In this document: positions 25,303 through 36,406 of the stretch, piece after piece
Numbering within the stretch: position 1 is the stretch's first letter
How the letters are laid out: every line of letters begins with the position of its first letter
DNA from: Alistipes sp. dk3624
GTDB taxonomy: Bacteria > Bacteroidota > Bacteroidia > Bacteroidales > Rikenellaceae
Reading direction: 5' to 3'
Assembly (NCBI RefSeq): GCF_009557455.1
Contig: NZ_CP045651.1
Coordinates: 2,418,001-2,482,000 of the forward strand
Length of the DNA stretch: 64,000 nucleotides
The notes under the pieces: generated by a model
Database searches by the model: none
What the model saw: the letters and a program-made list of their open reading frames with translations, nothing else
Told to the model about the DNA's origin: nothing
Program-made: the position numbers and the translations under genes

Positions 25303-26694
25303 TCAGTCTTTGTTGCGGGCGATCTGCGCCATCAGCGTCGCTTCGGTCGTAAAACGGTTGCCCACGTAGGCTTTCGCTTCCATGGTGACGATTCCGCGCC
25401 GGATCGGTTCGGCCAGTTTCAGTTCGAACTGCAACGTGTCGCCGGGAACCACTTTGTCCCGGAACTTCACGCCGTCGATCTTGAGAAAATAGGTCGAGTA
25501 GTTTTCCGGGTCGGGAACGCTGCTGAGCGCCAGAATCCCGCCGCACTGGGCCATCGCCTCGATGATCAGCACGCCCGGCATGACCGGCTCGTTCGGGAAG
25601 TGTCCCACGAAAAACGGCTCGTTCATCGTTACGTTCTTGATCCCGACCACGTTCTCGCTGTCCAGGTGCATTACCTTATCTACCAGCAGGAACGGAGGAC
25701 GGTGGGGTAACATGCCCTTGATCTGTTTGATGTCGTATACGGGAGTCGAGTCCGGCTCGAAATGGAAACGGGGCTTAGCCGCGTCCCGCTTGATGTTCCT
25801 GCGGATTATTTTGGCCAGTTCGGTATTGGCGGCATGGCCCGGGCGGTAGGCGACTACGCGTCCGCGGATGCGCATACCGATCAGCGCCAGATCGCCGACC
25901 ATGTCCAGCAGCTTGTGGCGAGACGGTTCGTTCGGAAAGCGGAGTTGGATGTTGTTCAGGTAGCCTTCGTCGACCTGAACGTCCTTTTTGTTGAAAAGTT
26001 CCGACAGCCGGGCGAGTTCTTCGTCCGGGATCTTGTTTTCGACGATCACGATGGCGTTGTCCAGGTCGCCTCCTTTGATCAGGTTGTTCTTGATCAGCGG
26101 TTCCAGTTCGTGCAGAAAGACGAACGTGCGGCACGGGGCGATCTGTTCCGCGAAATCCCCGATACGGTCGAGGCGCGCATACTGGTTGCCTATGATTTTG
26201 GAGTTGAAATCGATGTTGACGTTGATTGAAAATTCGTCGTCCGGGTATACCGCCAGCTCGACGCCGCGTTCGGGCGCTTCGAAAAGCGTTTTTTCACTCA
26301 CCGAATAATATTTGCGTTCCTCGTCCTGCTCTTTGAGTCCGGTTCGCGCGATGGCTTCGACGTATTCCCGCGCCGAGCCGTCCATGATCGGGGTTTCCGG
26401 AGCGTCGATGTCGATCAGGGCGTTGTCTACGCCGCAGCCCCACAGAGCCGCCATAACGTGCTCGATCGTGCTGACGCGGACGCCGCGTTTTTCGATGGTC
26501 GTTCCGCGCGATGTATCCACCACGAAATCGGCCAGGGCTTCGATCGTCGGTTGGGCCTCGAGATCGATCCTTCTGAATTTGATGCCGTGCCCCGCTTCGG
26601 CCGGGTTGACGGTCATAGTAACATGAAGCCCCGTGTGCAAGCCTTTTCCCTGAAAAGTGATCGGAGCGTTCAATGTCTGCTGTTTCGGTGACAT
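25303..26694 (-). CDS. lpxC/fabZ: Bifunctional LpxC deacetylase / FabZ dehydratase
   Basis: 463-residue fusion. Residues about 1-300 are LpxC, the Zn-dependent deacetylase committing UDP-3-O-acyl-GlcNAc to lipid [11 protein letters not shown] carries one zinc His, and the [12 protein letters not shown] segment carries the second zinc His and Asp. Residues about 320-463 are FabZ, the hot-dog 3-hydroxyacyl-ACP dehydratase: [13 protein letters not shown] with the catalytic His, and [20 protein letters not shown] with the catalytic Glu. This fusion is standard in Bacteroidetes and joins lipid A and fatty-acid synthesis. Start ATG 26694 follows a -7 element by 28 bases. lpxD is not in the window. 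Confidence 0.96.
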   Translation of the reverse strand: MSPKQQTLNAPITFQGKGLHTGLHVTMTVNPAEAGHGIKFRRIDLEAQPTIEALADFVVDTSRGTTIEKRGVRVSTIEHVMAALWGCGVDNALIDIDAPETPIMDGSAREYVEAIARTGLKEQDEERKYYSVSEKTLFEAPERGVELAVYPDDEFSINVNIDFNSKIIGNQYARLDRIGDFAEQIAPCRTFVFLHELEPLIKNNLIKGGDLDNAIVIVENKIPDEELARLSELFNKKDVQVDEGYLNNIQLRFPNEPSRHKLLDMVGDLALIGMRIRGRVVAYRPGHAANTELAKIIRRNIKRDAAKPRFHFEPDSTPVYDIKQIKGMLPHRPPFLLVDKVMHLDSENVVGIKNVTMNEPFFVGHFPNEPVMPGVLIIEAMAQCGGILALSSVPDPENYSTYFLKIDGVKFRDKVVPGDTLQFELKLAEPIRRGIVTMEAKAYVGNRFTTEATLMAQIARNKD

Positions 26695-26722
26695 AACTTT
26701 TGAAAAAACATTATTTTGCGCG

Positions 26723-26730
26723 CAAAGGTA
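26723..26730 (-). promoter_or_regulatory. -7 promoter element TACCTTTG (lpxC/fabZ-lpxA)
   Basis: Minus-strand TAnnTTTG match 28 bases before the lpxC/fabZ start, back-to-back with the plus-strand element at 26752-26759. Confidence 0.7.
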
Positions 26731-26751
26731 TGAATTTTTTGAAAGAAATCG

Positions 26752-26759
26752 TACTTTTG
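26752..26759 (+). promoter_or_regulatory. -7 promoter element TACTTTTG (TonB-like gene)
   Basis: Plus-strand TAnnTTTG match 21 bases before ATG 26781. It rules out the TTG start at 26700. Confidence 0.65.
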
Positions 26760-26780
26760 TTCGGTTTTTATAGGGAAACG

Positions 26781-27641
26781 ATGCAGGAAACAAGCAAACC
26801 GGCGCCCCCTGCGCGTCCGGTACCGCCGAATGTCCGGCCGCCGCGGCCGAGGCTGCCTTTCGAAAAAGGCCCCACCGATCTGGGCTCATGGGCTTATGAG
26901 CACCGGGTGGGACTGTGCTGCATGATTATCGCTTACCTGGCTTTCGGGATCGTATTCGTTTCGGTAAAAATCGCGATGAACCAGGAGCGCGTCGAGGGAG
27001 CGATGTACATCGACCTGACCGATATGCAGCAGGCGCTCGAAACGCTTCAGCAGCAGGTGCCCGAGCAGCAGGACGAGGGGGACGATTTCAGCAATGTCAA
27101 AAACCGGATCTCCGATGAGAACGGCCGTTCGGAGTCGGTCGGCCGTACGACGGCGTCGACTGCGGGCGGGGGCGCTTCCTCGTCGAAATCGATCGCCGAT
27201 TTTATGGAGGGGCTCGACGAAGAGGCTGCGGCCGTAGCCGGACGCGTGAAGGCTTCGCAGGACGCTTTTGCGAAGGGCCGCCGCGAAGAACAGGAGATGA
27301 TCGCCCGCAGCAAGGCCCAGCGCGAAGCGAAGGAGGGCGAAAAGGAGAGCGGCGTCAAGCAGAAAGGCAGCGTATTGATATCCTACTGGCTGCCGGGCCG
27401 CCGCGACGTTTCGCTGTACATGCCGGCCTACCAGTGCGAGGGCGGCGGCGAAGTGACCGTGAACATCACCGTGAACCGCAACGGCAAGGTCGTCTCGGCA
27501 TCTATGAAAGAGAGCTCGACCAACAGCAGTTGCATCAACGACATGGCCATTCTGGCGGCCCGCAATTCCCGTTTCAACGTGGACGATACGGGTTCCGATA
27601 AGCAGAGCGGCACCATCACCTACATTTTCGTGCCGCAGTAA
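26781..27641 (+). CDS. TonB-like energy transducer protein
   Basis: 286-residue single-pass inner-membrane protein: a proline/arginine-rich cytoplasmic N-terminus (KPAPPARPVPPNVRPP), one membrane helix near residues 48-67, a Gln/Glu-rich then Ser/Gly-rich region, a charged helical segment (KGRREEQEMIARSKAQREAK), and a C-terminal domain of TonB type (GGGEVTVNITVNRNGKVVSA ... AARNSRF ... SGTITYIFVPQ). TonB transmits proton-motive force to outer-membrane receptors; no ExbB/ExbD gene is nearby, and the proline-rich stretch lies before the helix rather than after it, so a structural or non-canonical role is possible. Divergent from lpxC/fabZ. Confidence 0.75.
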   Translation: MQETSKPAPPARPVPPNVRPPRPRLPFEKGPTDLGSWAYEHRVGLCCMIIAYLAFGIVFVSVKIAMNQERVEGAMYIDLTDMQQALETLQQQVPEQQDEGDDFSNVKNRISDENGRSESVGRTTASTAGGGASSSKSIADFMEGLDEEAAAVAGRVKASQDAFAKGRREEQEMIARSKAQREAKEGEKESGVKQKGSVLISYWLPGRRDVSLYMPAYQCEGGGEVTVNITVNRNGKVVSASMKESSTNSSCINDMAILAARNSRFNVDDTGSDKQSGTITYIFVPQ

Positions 27642-27670
27642 TCCCCTTTTTGGAGTTCGACATATTTGAC

Positions 27671-27678
27671 TACCTTTG
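27671..27678 (+). promoter_or_regulatory. -7 promoter element TACCTTTG (fabI)
   Basis: Exact TAnnTTTG match 22 bases before the fabI start, with a TTTTTGG about 20 bases upstream as candidate -33. Confidence 0.7.
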
Positions 27679-27700
27679 CGCCGATCAAAAGTGAATAAAG

Positions 27701-28549
27701 ATGTCGTATAATTTGTTGAAAGGAAAGAAGGGGCTGATTTTCGGAGCCCTGAACGAAGACTCGATCGCGTGGAAAGTGGCCGAGCGCGCCGTGGAAGAGG
27801 GAGCGGAGATCGTGCTGACCAATACTCCCGTGTCGATCCGCATGGGAACCATCAATCAACTGGCCGAGGCGTGCGGCGCCATCGTCGTACCGGCCGACGC
27901 CACCAGCGTACCCGATCTGGAGAACCTGATCGAGAAGACCATGGAGCATTTCGGCGGCAAGTTCGATTTCATCCTGCATTCGATCGGGATGTCCCCGAAC
28001 GTCCGCAAAGGACGCACTTATGACGATCTGGATTATGATTTTCTGACCAAAACGCTCGATATATCGGCAATTTCGTTCCATAAGGTGATTCAGGTAGCCC
28101 GTAAAAAGGATGCGCTGAACGACTGGGCTTCGATCGTGGCGCTGTCGTATATTGCCGCGCAGCGGACGCTGTACGGTTATAACGACATGGCCGACGCCAA
28201 GGCGCTGCTCGAGTCGATCGCCCGCAGTTTCGGGTACATCTACGGCCGCGAAAAATTCGTCCGGATCAATACCGTGTCGCAGTCGCCGACGCCGACGACC
28301 GCCGGCAAGGGCGTGCTGGGGATGGGCGACCTGATGGATTACGCCGACCGGAACTCTCCGCTGGGCAATGCGACGGCCGACGATTGCGCGGGCTATGTGC
28401 TGACGCTTTTTTCCGACTTGACGCGTAAAGTGACCATGCAGAATCTGTTCCACGACGGCGGATTCTCGAGCATGGGTATGAGCCGCCGCGCGATGACGCT
28501 GTACGAAAAAGGGCTCGAAGTCGAATACCAGGATATTTCGAAACGGTAA
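27701..28549 (+). CDS. fabI: Enoyl-[acyl-carrier-protein] reductase
   Basis: 282-residue SDR-family NAD(P)H-dependent reductase completing each fatty-acid elongation cycle. N-terminal nucleotide-binding stretch KKGLIFGALNEDSIAWKVAE, HSIGMSPNVRKGR after beta-4, and the catalytic Tyr-x6-Lys as YNDMADAK. The C-terminus has a FabI-like F-xx-G-GFSSMGMS segment. Length is slightly above E. coli FabI, as usual in Bacteroidetes. It has its own promoter and is closed by a strong terminator at 28574-28608. Confidence 0.95.
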   Translation: MSYNLLKGKKGLIFGALNEDSIAWKVAERAVEEGAEIVLTNTPVSIRMGTINQLAEACGAIVVPADATSVPDLENLIEKTMEHFGGKFDFILHSIGMSPNVRKGRTYDDLDYDFLTKTLDISAISFHKVIQVARKKDALNDWASIVALSYIAAQRTLYGYNDMADAKALLESIARSFGYIYGREKFVRINTVSQSPTPTTAGKGVLGMGDLMDYADRNSPLGNATADDCAGYVLTLFSDLTRKVTMQNLFHDGGFSSMGMSRRAMTLYEKGLEVEYQDISKR

Positions 28550-28573
28550 GATTCGTTTCCGGAGTCTGTAAAT

Positions 28574-28608
28574 AAAAAGTGCACCGTCCAAGGGACGGTG
28601 CACTTTTT
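28574..28608. terminator. Rho-independent terminator between fabI and the esterase gene
   Basis: AAAAAGTGCACCGTCC, three-base loop, GGACGGTGCACTTTTT. Flanking A and T runs make it work in both directions for the convergent genes. Confidence 0.9.
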
Positions 28609-28667
28609 ATTTTTATTATTGCTGTCGGCCGGCCGGTTACGCTTGCCGGCTGCGCGGAACAGCCGTT

Positions 28668-30095
28668 TTACTGCGCATCGTTCCAGTCGTCCGTGCGGAA
28701 CGGGAACGCGGGCAGTCCTCCGGTATTGTACAGTGTCGTCTGGTCGGGTACGTTGCGGAACGCGTAGCGCACGGCGACCGGATTCTCGACAATCGTCGAG
28801 CTGACGGCGATCTCCGGTTGTCCGACGATGTATTCGGCCCGTGCCGGAACGAAAATCTTGTCGGCTCCGGCGATCTCGAAGCCTTTGATCCGTCCCGAAT
28901 AATCCGGGCCCAGCGTACCTTCGGTCTTGAAACGCACGATCGCCTTGCCGTCTTCGAAACGCACCGATTCGAAGCGCGGGCTTTCGCAGATCAGGCCCTT
29001 CTTGCCATAGGTTTTGCTCAGCGCCAGCAGGGCGAGACGTTCGCCTACGGGGATTTTTTGAGACGGGTGAATGCAGGGGCCGCTGCCGATATCGGTCGTC
29101 GAGGCCATACCCGAATAGGGGATTTTGTCCATTGCGGCGAGCTGCTGTTCGACGATCAGCGGTACGCTGGTTTTGTCGTCGCCTTCGTAAACGAACGGCG
29201 CGATCTGGACGTAGTAGAACGGCATCTGCTGGTTGCCCCACTCGTTTCTCCACAGCGAGACGAGCTGCTGCATATACTGGCTGTACAGGTGCGCGTTTCC
29301 GGTGTGGATGTTCGATTCGCCCTGATACCAGATGAATCCCTGGGCCGTGTAGTTGACCAACGGATGGATCATCGCGTTGTACAGTTGTGCGGTCTTATTC
29401 GGGGCCTGATGGTTTTTGTCTTTTTCAACTTGGTTTTGTTCTACTTTTTGGGCGGTTTCCATGTCCATCCAGGTTTCGATGCGGGTTCCGCCCCAGTCCG
29501 TTTCGATCAGGCCGATCGGAATGCCGAGCACTTTGTATAGGTTCAGGCCGAAGAAATAGCCGACGGCGGTGAATCCGGCGACGCTTTCGGTCGTAGCTTC
29601 CTGCCATCCGGTGTCGGTGTTGCAATCGTCCAGCGGCCGGTCGCTCACTTCGCGGCGTACTACGAACATCCGGATGTCGCTGTTCGTCCCGTTCAGAATC
29701 GCCTCGTTCGAACCGACTACCGGCTGTCCGGGGAAGCCCGTGACCGGCATCTGCATGTTCGACTGCCCGGAGCAGATCCAGACTTCGCCGATCATCACGT
29801 TGTCGAGTACGATCGCTTCGCCGTCGCTGATCCGGATCGAGTAAGGTCCTCCGGCGGCAGGCGTGGCGACCGCCGTCTTCCAGGTGCTGTCGGCGGCAGC
29901 CTGGACGGTGTATTTGCGGTTGTCCCACGAAGTGGTGACCGTTACTTTTTTCGACGGGGCGGCTTTGCCCCACAGATTGGCGTTGCACTGCTGTTGCAGC
30001 ACCATGTTGCTGCCCAGTACGGACGGCAGCGTCACTTTGGCCGACATCCCGGCGGCCGTCAGCAACGACAAGCTCAGAAAGAGGATTTTTTTCAT
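28668..30095 (-). CDS. Sialate O-acetylesterase-type SGNH esterase
   Basis: 475-residue exported carbohydrate esterase with a clear signal peptide (KKILFLSLSLLTAAGMSA). The nucleophile motif GEVWICSGQSNMQMP lies near residue 105, a second block FIWYQGESN near 255, and the probable catalytic Asp/His pair in TTDIGSGPCIHPSQKIPVG near 345. This is the SIAE/CE20-like SGNH family, which removes acetyl groups from sialic acids or from acetylated xylan/pectin side chains. Pairing with a GH43 25 bases upstream makes a plant hemicellulose substrate as likely as sialic acid. C-terminal half is beta-rich. Confidence 0.88.
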   Translation of the reverse strand: MKKILFLSLSLLTAAGMSAKVTLPSVLGSNMVLQQQCNANLWGKAAPSKKVTVTTSWDNRKYTVQAAADSTWKTAVATPAAGGPYSIRISDGEAIVLDNVMIGEVWICSGQSNMQMPVTGFPGQPVVGSNEAILNGTNSDIRMFVVRREVSDRPLDDCNTDTGWQEATTESVAGFTAVGYFFGLNLYKVLGIPIGLIETDWGGTRIETWMDMETAQKVEQNQVEKDKNHQAPNKTAQLYNAMIHPLVNYTAQGFIWYQGESNIHTGNAHLYSQYMQQLVSLWRNEWGNQQMPFYYVQIAPFVYEGDDKTSVPLIVEQQLAAMDKIPYSGMASTTDIGSGPCIHPSQKIPVGERLALLALSKTYGKKGLICESPRFESVRFEDGKAIVRFKTEGTLGPDYSGRIKGFEIAGADKIFVPARAEYIVGQPEIAVSSTIVENPVAVRYAFRNVPDQTTLYNTGGLPAFPFRTDDWNDAQ

Positions 30096-30120
30096 TCCGT
30101 TTGATTTGTTTGTGGTTGTT

Positions 30121-31614
30121 TTATAATGTTTTGTACTTGAAATTCCTGAAAACGACTTCGCCGCAGCCCGCCGCGTAGATCCCCGGCCGCAGGCTCAGGA
30201 ACTCCCCGGCCATGTTGTGGTGATAGCCCGAGGTTTCGCAGCTTTTGTCTGCCTTCGTCCAATTCCGTCCGTCGGGACTGTACCAGAACGAGACGACGTG
30301 CCGGTCGTTCCGCAGCCGGAACCAGACGTGCCGGGGAAGCTGCACGTCGAACGACTCGGCCCTGCCGAGCACGTGGATTGCCAGGCGTCCTTTGTCCAGG
30401 CCGATTCCGGTATAGAGTTTCGGATTGTAAAAGAGCACCAGTCCGGCGACTGCTTCCGGCGCGCATTCCGCTTCGACCTCCATTTCATAGGCATGATCTC
30501 CGGTAACGAACAGCATCGGACAGGCGTCGGACGGGTCGTTGCCGCGGGCCTGCATCACGAGGGTACGGTTCTCTCGGCGCGCCCGCTGCGGGTCGTATTC
30601 CCCGGCGAACTGCCATTGCGTTCCGGTCCGGTCGGTCGAGAAATCGTCCGAGAAAGAAGCGGCGGTTTCCTGTTTCGCCGGCTGTTTTTTCGCAGGACGG
30701 GCAACCGCGGCGGGCCAGCCGTCTTCGGTCATGGCGACGGGTTCGATCAGCGTTTGCCTACCCAACGTGTAGAATCCCCGTTCATAGGCGTGGTAAACGA
30801 CGTACCACTGTCCGTCGGGGGTGTCGATCAGCGTCCCGTGTCCTTTCGAACACCAGCGCTCGTCCGGGGAGTAGGTATGTACCAGCGGATTGTACGGGCT
30901 GTTTTCCCACGGGCCGGTCAGGCGCTCGGCCCGCGCGACGACGACCATGTGGCTGGTCGGCGGCCCGGCCGTTCCTCCCTCGGCCGTCAGCATATAGTAG
31001 TATTTTCCTATTTTTCGGATTTTGGGCCCTTCGAGGCAGAATCCTTCTACGTCCCACTCCTTCGGAAATTCCCATCCGTCGTAAACTTTTCGTGCGGGGC
31101 CGGTCGCCGAAAGCCCGTCGGCGGCCAGCGGAACCAGGTAGCCGTTGCTCATCAGCAGGTAGCGGTTTCCCTCCGCATCGACCGCGTGTCCCGGATCGAT
31201 CCCGCCGATCTGCAAGTCGACCGGTTCGCTCCACGGCCCTTCCGGGGAGTCGGCCCATACGACCATGTTGGTCGTATGGGCCGGAGTGACCACCGGAAAA
31301 TAGATGTACCACCGGCCGTTGTGTTTGACGATATCCGGGGCGTATACCGATCCCACGTACCGGTGCAACGCATTGACCAGCGGTTCCCAGCGCACCAGGT
31401 CTTTCGATCGGTAGATCAGCAGGCCCGGCGCGTATTCGAACGAAGAATGCACCATATAATAGGTATCTCCGTCTCGGATGATCGAAGGGTCGGGGCGGTC
31501 TCCCGCCAGCATCAGCCGTTCGGAATTTACGCCGCGTTCGGCCGCTTTTTCGGCGACGGCGGCGTTCGAAGACAGCAGCAGACTCAGGACGAGCAGCGGG
31601 AACAGTTTGCGCAT
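30121..31614 (-). CDS. GH43-family glycoside hydrolase
   Basis: 497-residue exported enzyme, signal peptide at residues about 1-21. Five-bladed propeller catalytic domain: catalytic base Asp in GDRPDPSIIRDGDTYY (near residue 40), pKa-modulating Asp in YAPDIVKH, and the acid Glu in FCLEGPKIRK. A C-terminal beta-sandwich (DDFSTDRTGTQWQF, GLVLFYNPKLYTGIGLDKG) is of the type found in beta-xylosidase/arabinofuranosidase members. Likely releases arabinose or xylose from side chains. First gene of a two-gene unit with the esterase, preceded by a -7 element and a stable leader hairpin at 31644-31670. Confidence 0.9.
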   Translation of the reverse strand: MRKLFPLLVLSLLLSSNAAVAEKAAERGVNSERLMLAGDRPDPSIIRDGDTYYMVHSSFEYAPGLLIYRSKDLVRWEPLVNALHRYVGSVYAPDIVKHNGRWYIYFPVVTPAHTTNMVVWADSPEGPWSEPVDLQIGGIDPGHAVDAEGNRYLLMSNGYLVPLAADGLSATGPARKVYDGWEFPKEWDVEGFCLEGPKIRKIGKYYYMLTAEGGTAGPPTSHMVVVARAERLTGPWENSPYNPLVHTYSPDERWCSKGHGTLIDTPDGQWYVVYHAYERGFYTLGRQTLIEPVAMTEDGWPAAVARPAKKQPAKQETAASFSDDFSTDRTGTQWQFAGEYDPQRARRENRTLVMQARGNDPSDACPMLFVTGDHAYEMEVEAECAPEAVAGLVLFYNPKLYTGIGLDKGRLAIHVLGRAESFDVQLPRHVWFRLRNDRHVVSFWYSPDGRNWTKADKSCETSGYHHNMAGEFLSLRPGIYAAGCGEVVFRNFKYKTL

Positions 31615-31643
31615 GAGCGTAAAATTTTAGGGAAAAGCGACTT

Positions 31644-31670
31644 CTTTTTTACGGGCCGCCCGCAAAAAAG
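31644..31670 (-). promoter_or_regulatory. Stem-loop in the leader of the GH43 operon
   Basis: In the minus-strand RNA, C and six U, GCGGG, a three-base loop, CCCGU, six A and G form a continuous hairpin just after the predicted transcription start. The U run precedes and the A run follows, so it is not terminator-like. Confidence 0.5.
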
Positions 31671-31675
31671 ACAAA

Positions 31676-31683
31676 CAAATTTA
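31676..31683 (-). promoter_or_regulatory. -7 promoter element TAAATTTG (GH43 operon)
   Basis: Minus-strand TAnnTTTG match 61 bases upstream of the GH43 start. Confidence 0.5.
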
Positions 31684-31704
31684 ATAAAATTTGTCCGGAA
31701 TCCG

Positions 31705-32808
31705 TCAGATTTTTTCGGTAAGTTTCTGGACGACGCGGAAATTGTTGAAAAATTCCTTGGCGAAGACGCGGATTACATTGTAGGCCGGGATAGCCAGTAA
31801 CATACCCAGCACGCCGGCCAGCGATCCGGCGATCAGGATTACCAGGAAGATCTCCAGCGGGTGCGCTTTGGCCCGGTTCGAATAGAGTACCGGCTGGAGG
31901 ACGAAGTTGTCCACGCCCTGCGCGAACAGGATCGTCCCGGCGATCCGCAGCGCCATCCCGCCGGTCGAGACGTCGCCTTGCATACCGGTGACGCCGATGA
32001 AAATGCCGATCGCGATACCGATCGTGGGACCGACGTACGGGATCACGTTCAGCACGCCGACGATCAGCCCGATCACCAACGCGTTGTGCGGCGAAAGGCC
32101 CCAGATCAGCAGGCCGATCGAGACGATCACGGTCATCAGTGCCGATTCGGTAACGATTCCGGTGAAGTAGCGCACCAACAGGTTGGTTACCGAGTCGAGC
32201 GCTCGAGAAATGTTCGCTTCGTATTTTTTCGGGAACATGATGATGACCATGTCGTAAAACAGACTGCTTTCCTTCAGGAAAAAGAAAGTGATGAACGAGA
32301 TCGAGAAGGCCGCGATGACCGCGTTGCCGACCGTATTGACGATCGATGCGAGCAGGTTGTTGATCAGGTTGATGTTCAGCAGCGGCTTGATCTGCTCGGT
32401 GATGGCCTGGATGATCGAGAATTCGTCGTCCCGGATGGCGAACGTTTGTTTGATGAAGTGTTCGAGCGACATCAGCGGCTCGTGGAAATAGCCGATGAGC
32501 TGCGGGATGTCGAGCGATGAAAATTCATTGATCTTCTGGAAAACGATCGGGACGAACAGCCCGAACAGTCCGACGATGACGATCCAGATCATGAGCAGCG
32601 TGCACAGGGCGGCCAGCCAGCGGGGAACGCGCAGCCGCCGCGTCTTGCCGATGTGCAGCCTGCTGAGCAGGTCGGTCAGCGGCTTGCCGATCATCGCCAG
32701 CACCGCCGCCGTCAGGATATACGCGACCACGTTGCTGAAGTACCACACGAGGAACAGAACCACTGCCGTGATGACCCCTGCAACGATATACCGGTATATT
32801 TTAGACAT
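31705..32808 (-). CDS. AI-2E family transporter (UPF0118-type permease)
   Basis: 367-residue inner-membrane protein with about eight hydrophobic segments and the family's amphipathic central region. Characteristic segments are ALVIGLIVGVLNVIPYVGPTIGIAIGIFIG near residue 235 and the C-terminal PLEIFLVILIAGSLAGVLGMLLAIPAYNVIRVF. Despite the name (after E. coli TqsA), most members are not shown to export autoinducer-2; some are Na+(Li+)/H+ antiporters. It follows psd by 80 bases on the same strand and may be co-transcribed with that operon. Confidence 0.9.
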   Translation of the reverse strand: MSKIYRYIVAGVITAVVLFLVWYFSNVVAYILTAAVLAMIGKPLTDLLSRLHIGKTRRLRVPRWLAALCTLLMIWIVIVGLFGLFVPIVFQKINEFSSLDIPQLIGYFHEPLMSLEHFIKQTFAIRDDEFSIIQAITEQIKPLLNINLINNLLASIVNTVGNAVIAAFSISFITFFFLKESSLFYDMVIIMFPKKYEANISRALDSVTNLLVRYFTGIVTESALMTVIVSIGLLIWGLSPHNALVIGLIVGVLNVIPYVGPTIGIAIGIFIGVTGMQGDVSTGGMALRIAGTILFAQGVDNFVLQPVLYSNRAKAHPLEIFLVILIAGSLAGVLGMLLAIPAYNVIRVFAKEFFNNFRVVQKLTEKI

Positions 32809-32888
32809 CTTTATAAATTAGGTCTCAAGAGTAGGAATGTCTTTATCTCTTTTTTTGGGGAGCGGATTCCGGCATAACCCGGCCGAAA

Positions 32889-33545
32889 CTACTGCTTTTT
32901 CAGCCGTGCGATCAGCGTTTGCGTACCGACCACCTTGTCGCCGAGCTTGACCCGGATGTCGGCGTCCAGCGGCAGAAACAGATCGACCCGCGAGCCGAAC
33001 TTGATGAATCCGCACTGCGAATTTTGTTCGACGCGGTGCCCTACGCGGGCGTAAGAGACGATCCGTCGGGCCACCATACCGGCGATCTGGCGGAACATGA
33101 TTTTTTGTCCTCCCATGTCCACGACCGTCGTCGTCCGTTCGTTGTCTTCCGACGATTTCGGGTGCCACGCCACCAGGAACAGCCCGTGGTGGTGTCGGAA
33201 GTAATCGACCGTTCCCGAAACCGGGAACCAGTTGATGTGCACGTTCCAGATCGACATGAAGACCGATACCACGATCCGGTTGTCCTTGAAATATTCTTTT
33301 TCTTCGACCTCCTCGAGCGCGACGATCGTTCCGTCCGCCGGCGAATACACGGCTCCGTCGTCCTGCAACAGCGGCCGCGACGGGCTTCGGAAAAAGGAGG
33401 TGATGAACAGTACGCCGATCCATGCCGCCACGGATACGATCCATGCCGCCGCTGTCGGCAGCAACCAGAAAGAAAGTACGGCAAGAACGATTGCCAGAGC
33501 CGCGGCGCACAGGATGATCGGAGCTCCCTCCTTATGGATTTTCAT
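32889..33545 (-). CDS. psd: Phosphatidylserine decarboxylase family protein
   Basis: 218-residue membrane-associated pro-enzyme that makes phosphatidylethanolamine. Two N-terminal hydrophobic segments (residues about 10-48) are followed by VYSPADGTIVALEEVEEKEYF, then HINWFPVSGTVDYFRHHHGLF with catalytic His candidates. The self-cleavage region near the C-terminus is FIKFGSRVDLFLP; cleavage before this Ser would generate the pyruvoyl group, as in the short bacterial/archaeal PSD subfamily. It follows cdsA by 18 bases, so both phospholipid genes are co-transcribed with ftsH and rsfS. Confidence 0.92.
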   Translation of the reverse strand: MKIHKEGAPIILCAAALAIVLAVLSFWLLPTAAAWIVSVAAWIGVLFITSFFRSPSRPLLQDDGAVYSPADGTIVALEEVEEKEYFKDNRIVVSVFMSIWNVHINWFPVSGTVDYFRHHHGLFLVAWHPKSSEDNERTTTVVDMGGQKIMFRQIAGMVARRIVSYARVGHRVEQNSQCGFIKFGSRVDLFLPLDADIRVKLGDKVVGTQTLIARLKKQ

Positions 33546-33563
33546 ACTATCTCAGATTGGGTT

Positions 33564-34383
33564 TCAGAGCGTAAATATAATGCTAAAATAGGTGTAAACA
33601 AAAGGCAATGCCAAAATCAGCGCGTCGAAGCGATCCAGGAAGCCTCCGTGTCCCGGAAGAATGTTCCCGGAGTCTTTGATTCCGACCGAACGTTTGAACA
33701 TGGATTCGACCAGGTCGCCGAAAACCCCGGTAACGGCGACGATTCCCCCGGCCCCGGCCCATGCCGGAACCGAAGCGTCCTGCCACAGCGCGACCAGCAT
33801 ACCCACGCCCACGGCGCAGGCTACCCCGCCGAAGAATCCTTCCCACGATTTGTTCGGGGAGATGCGCTCGAACAGTTTGCGCCGTCCGAACGCCACGCCG
33901 AACAGGTAAGCGCCCACGTCGTTGGCCCAGACGATAAACAGGATGCTCAGCAGGACGGCCGGCGAATAGTCGATCGCCGCGCCGCGGACGGCGACCGGAA
34001 GGGTCACGAACAGCGCCATCGGTACCGCCGCATAAACGATCCCTGCGATTTCCCATGCGATGTTCGTCAACGGCGACGGCTGTTTGCGATAGAGTTCGGC
34101 GATGAACAGGACGAAGACCGCCGGAAGCGCCGCCGCGAGGCAGACCGGCGCAAGCGTGCCCGTTTTTATCAGGAAAGCGAGAACGACGATCGCCGCTCCG
34201 ACGACGATCGGATATGTCGTGAGCGGCCGCGCGCCGGTAAGCCGCCCGATTCGGTAAAATTCACGCATGATTCCGGCCGTGAGAAATACGCCCAATGCAA
34301 GCATACTGTACGGCGACCACAGCACCGTTCCCAGTACGACAATCAGCAGCGCGATGCCGCTCAGCGTCCGGACATACAGCGTT

Positions 34384-34403
<20 letters not shown>
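33564..34403 (-). CDS. cdsA: Phosphatidate cytidylyltransferase
   Basis: 279-residue inner-membrane enzyme making CDP-diacylglycerol from phosphatidic acid and CTP. About seven to eight membrane segments. The family signature is complete near the C-terminus: FKRSVGIKDSGNILPGHGG, then LDRFDAL; SPNKSWEGFFGG precedes it. Its start codon overlaps the 3' end of ftsH by 20 bases, indicating translational coupling. The product feeds psd downstream by way of phosphatidylserine synthase, which is not in this window. Confidence 0.95.
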
Positions 34404-36348
<1,945 letters not shown>

Positions 36349-36406
36349 GTTTGTTATGTGATGCTTTTATCCAAAAAATCAACGGTCGGCCCGTTGCGAT
36401 ATTGTC

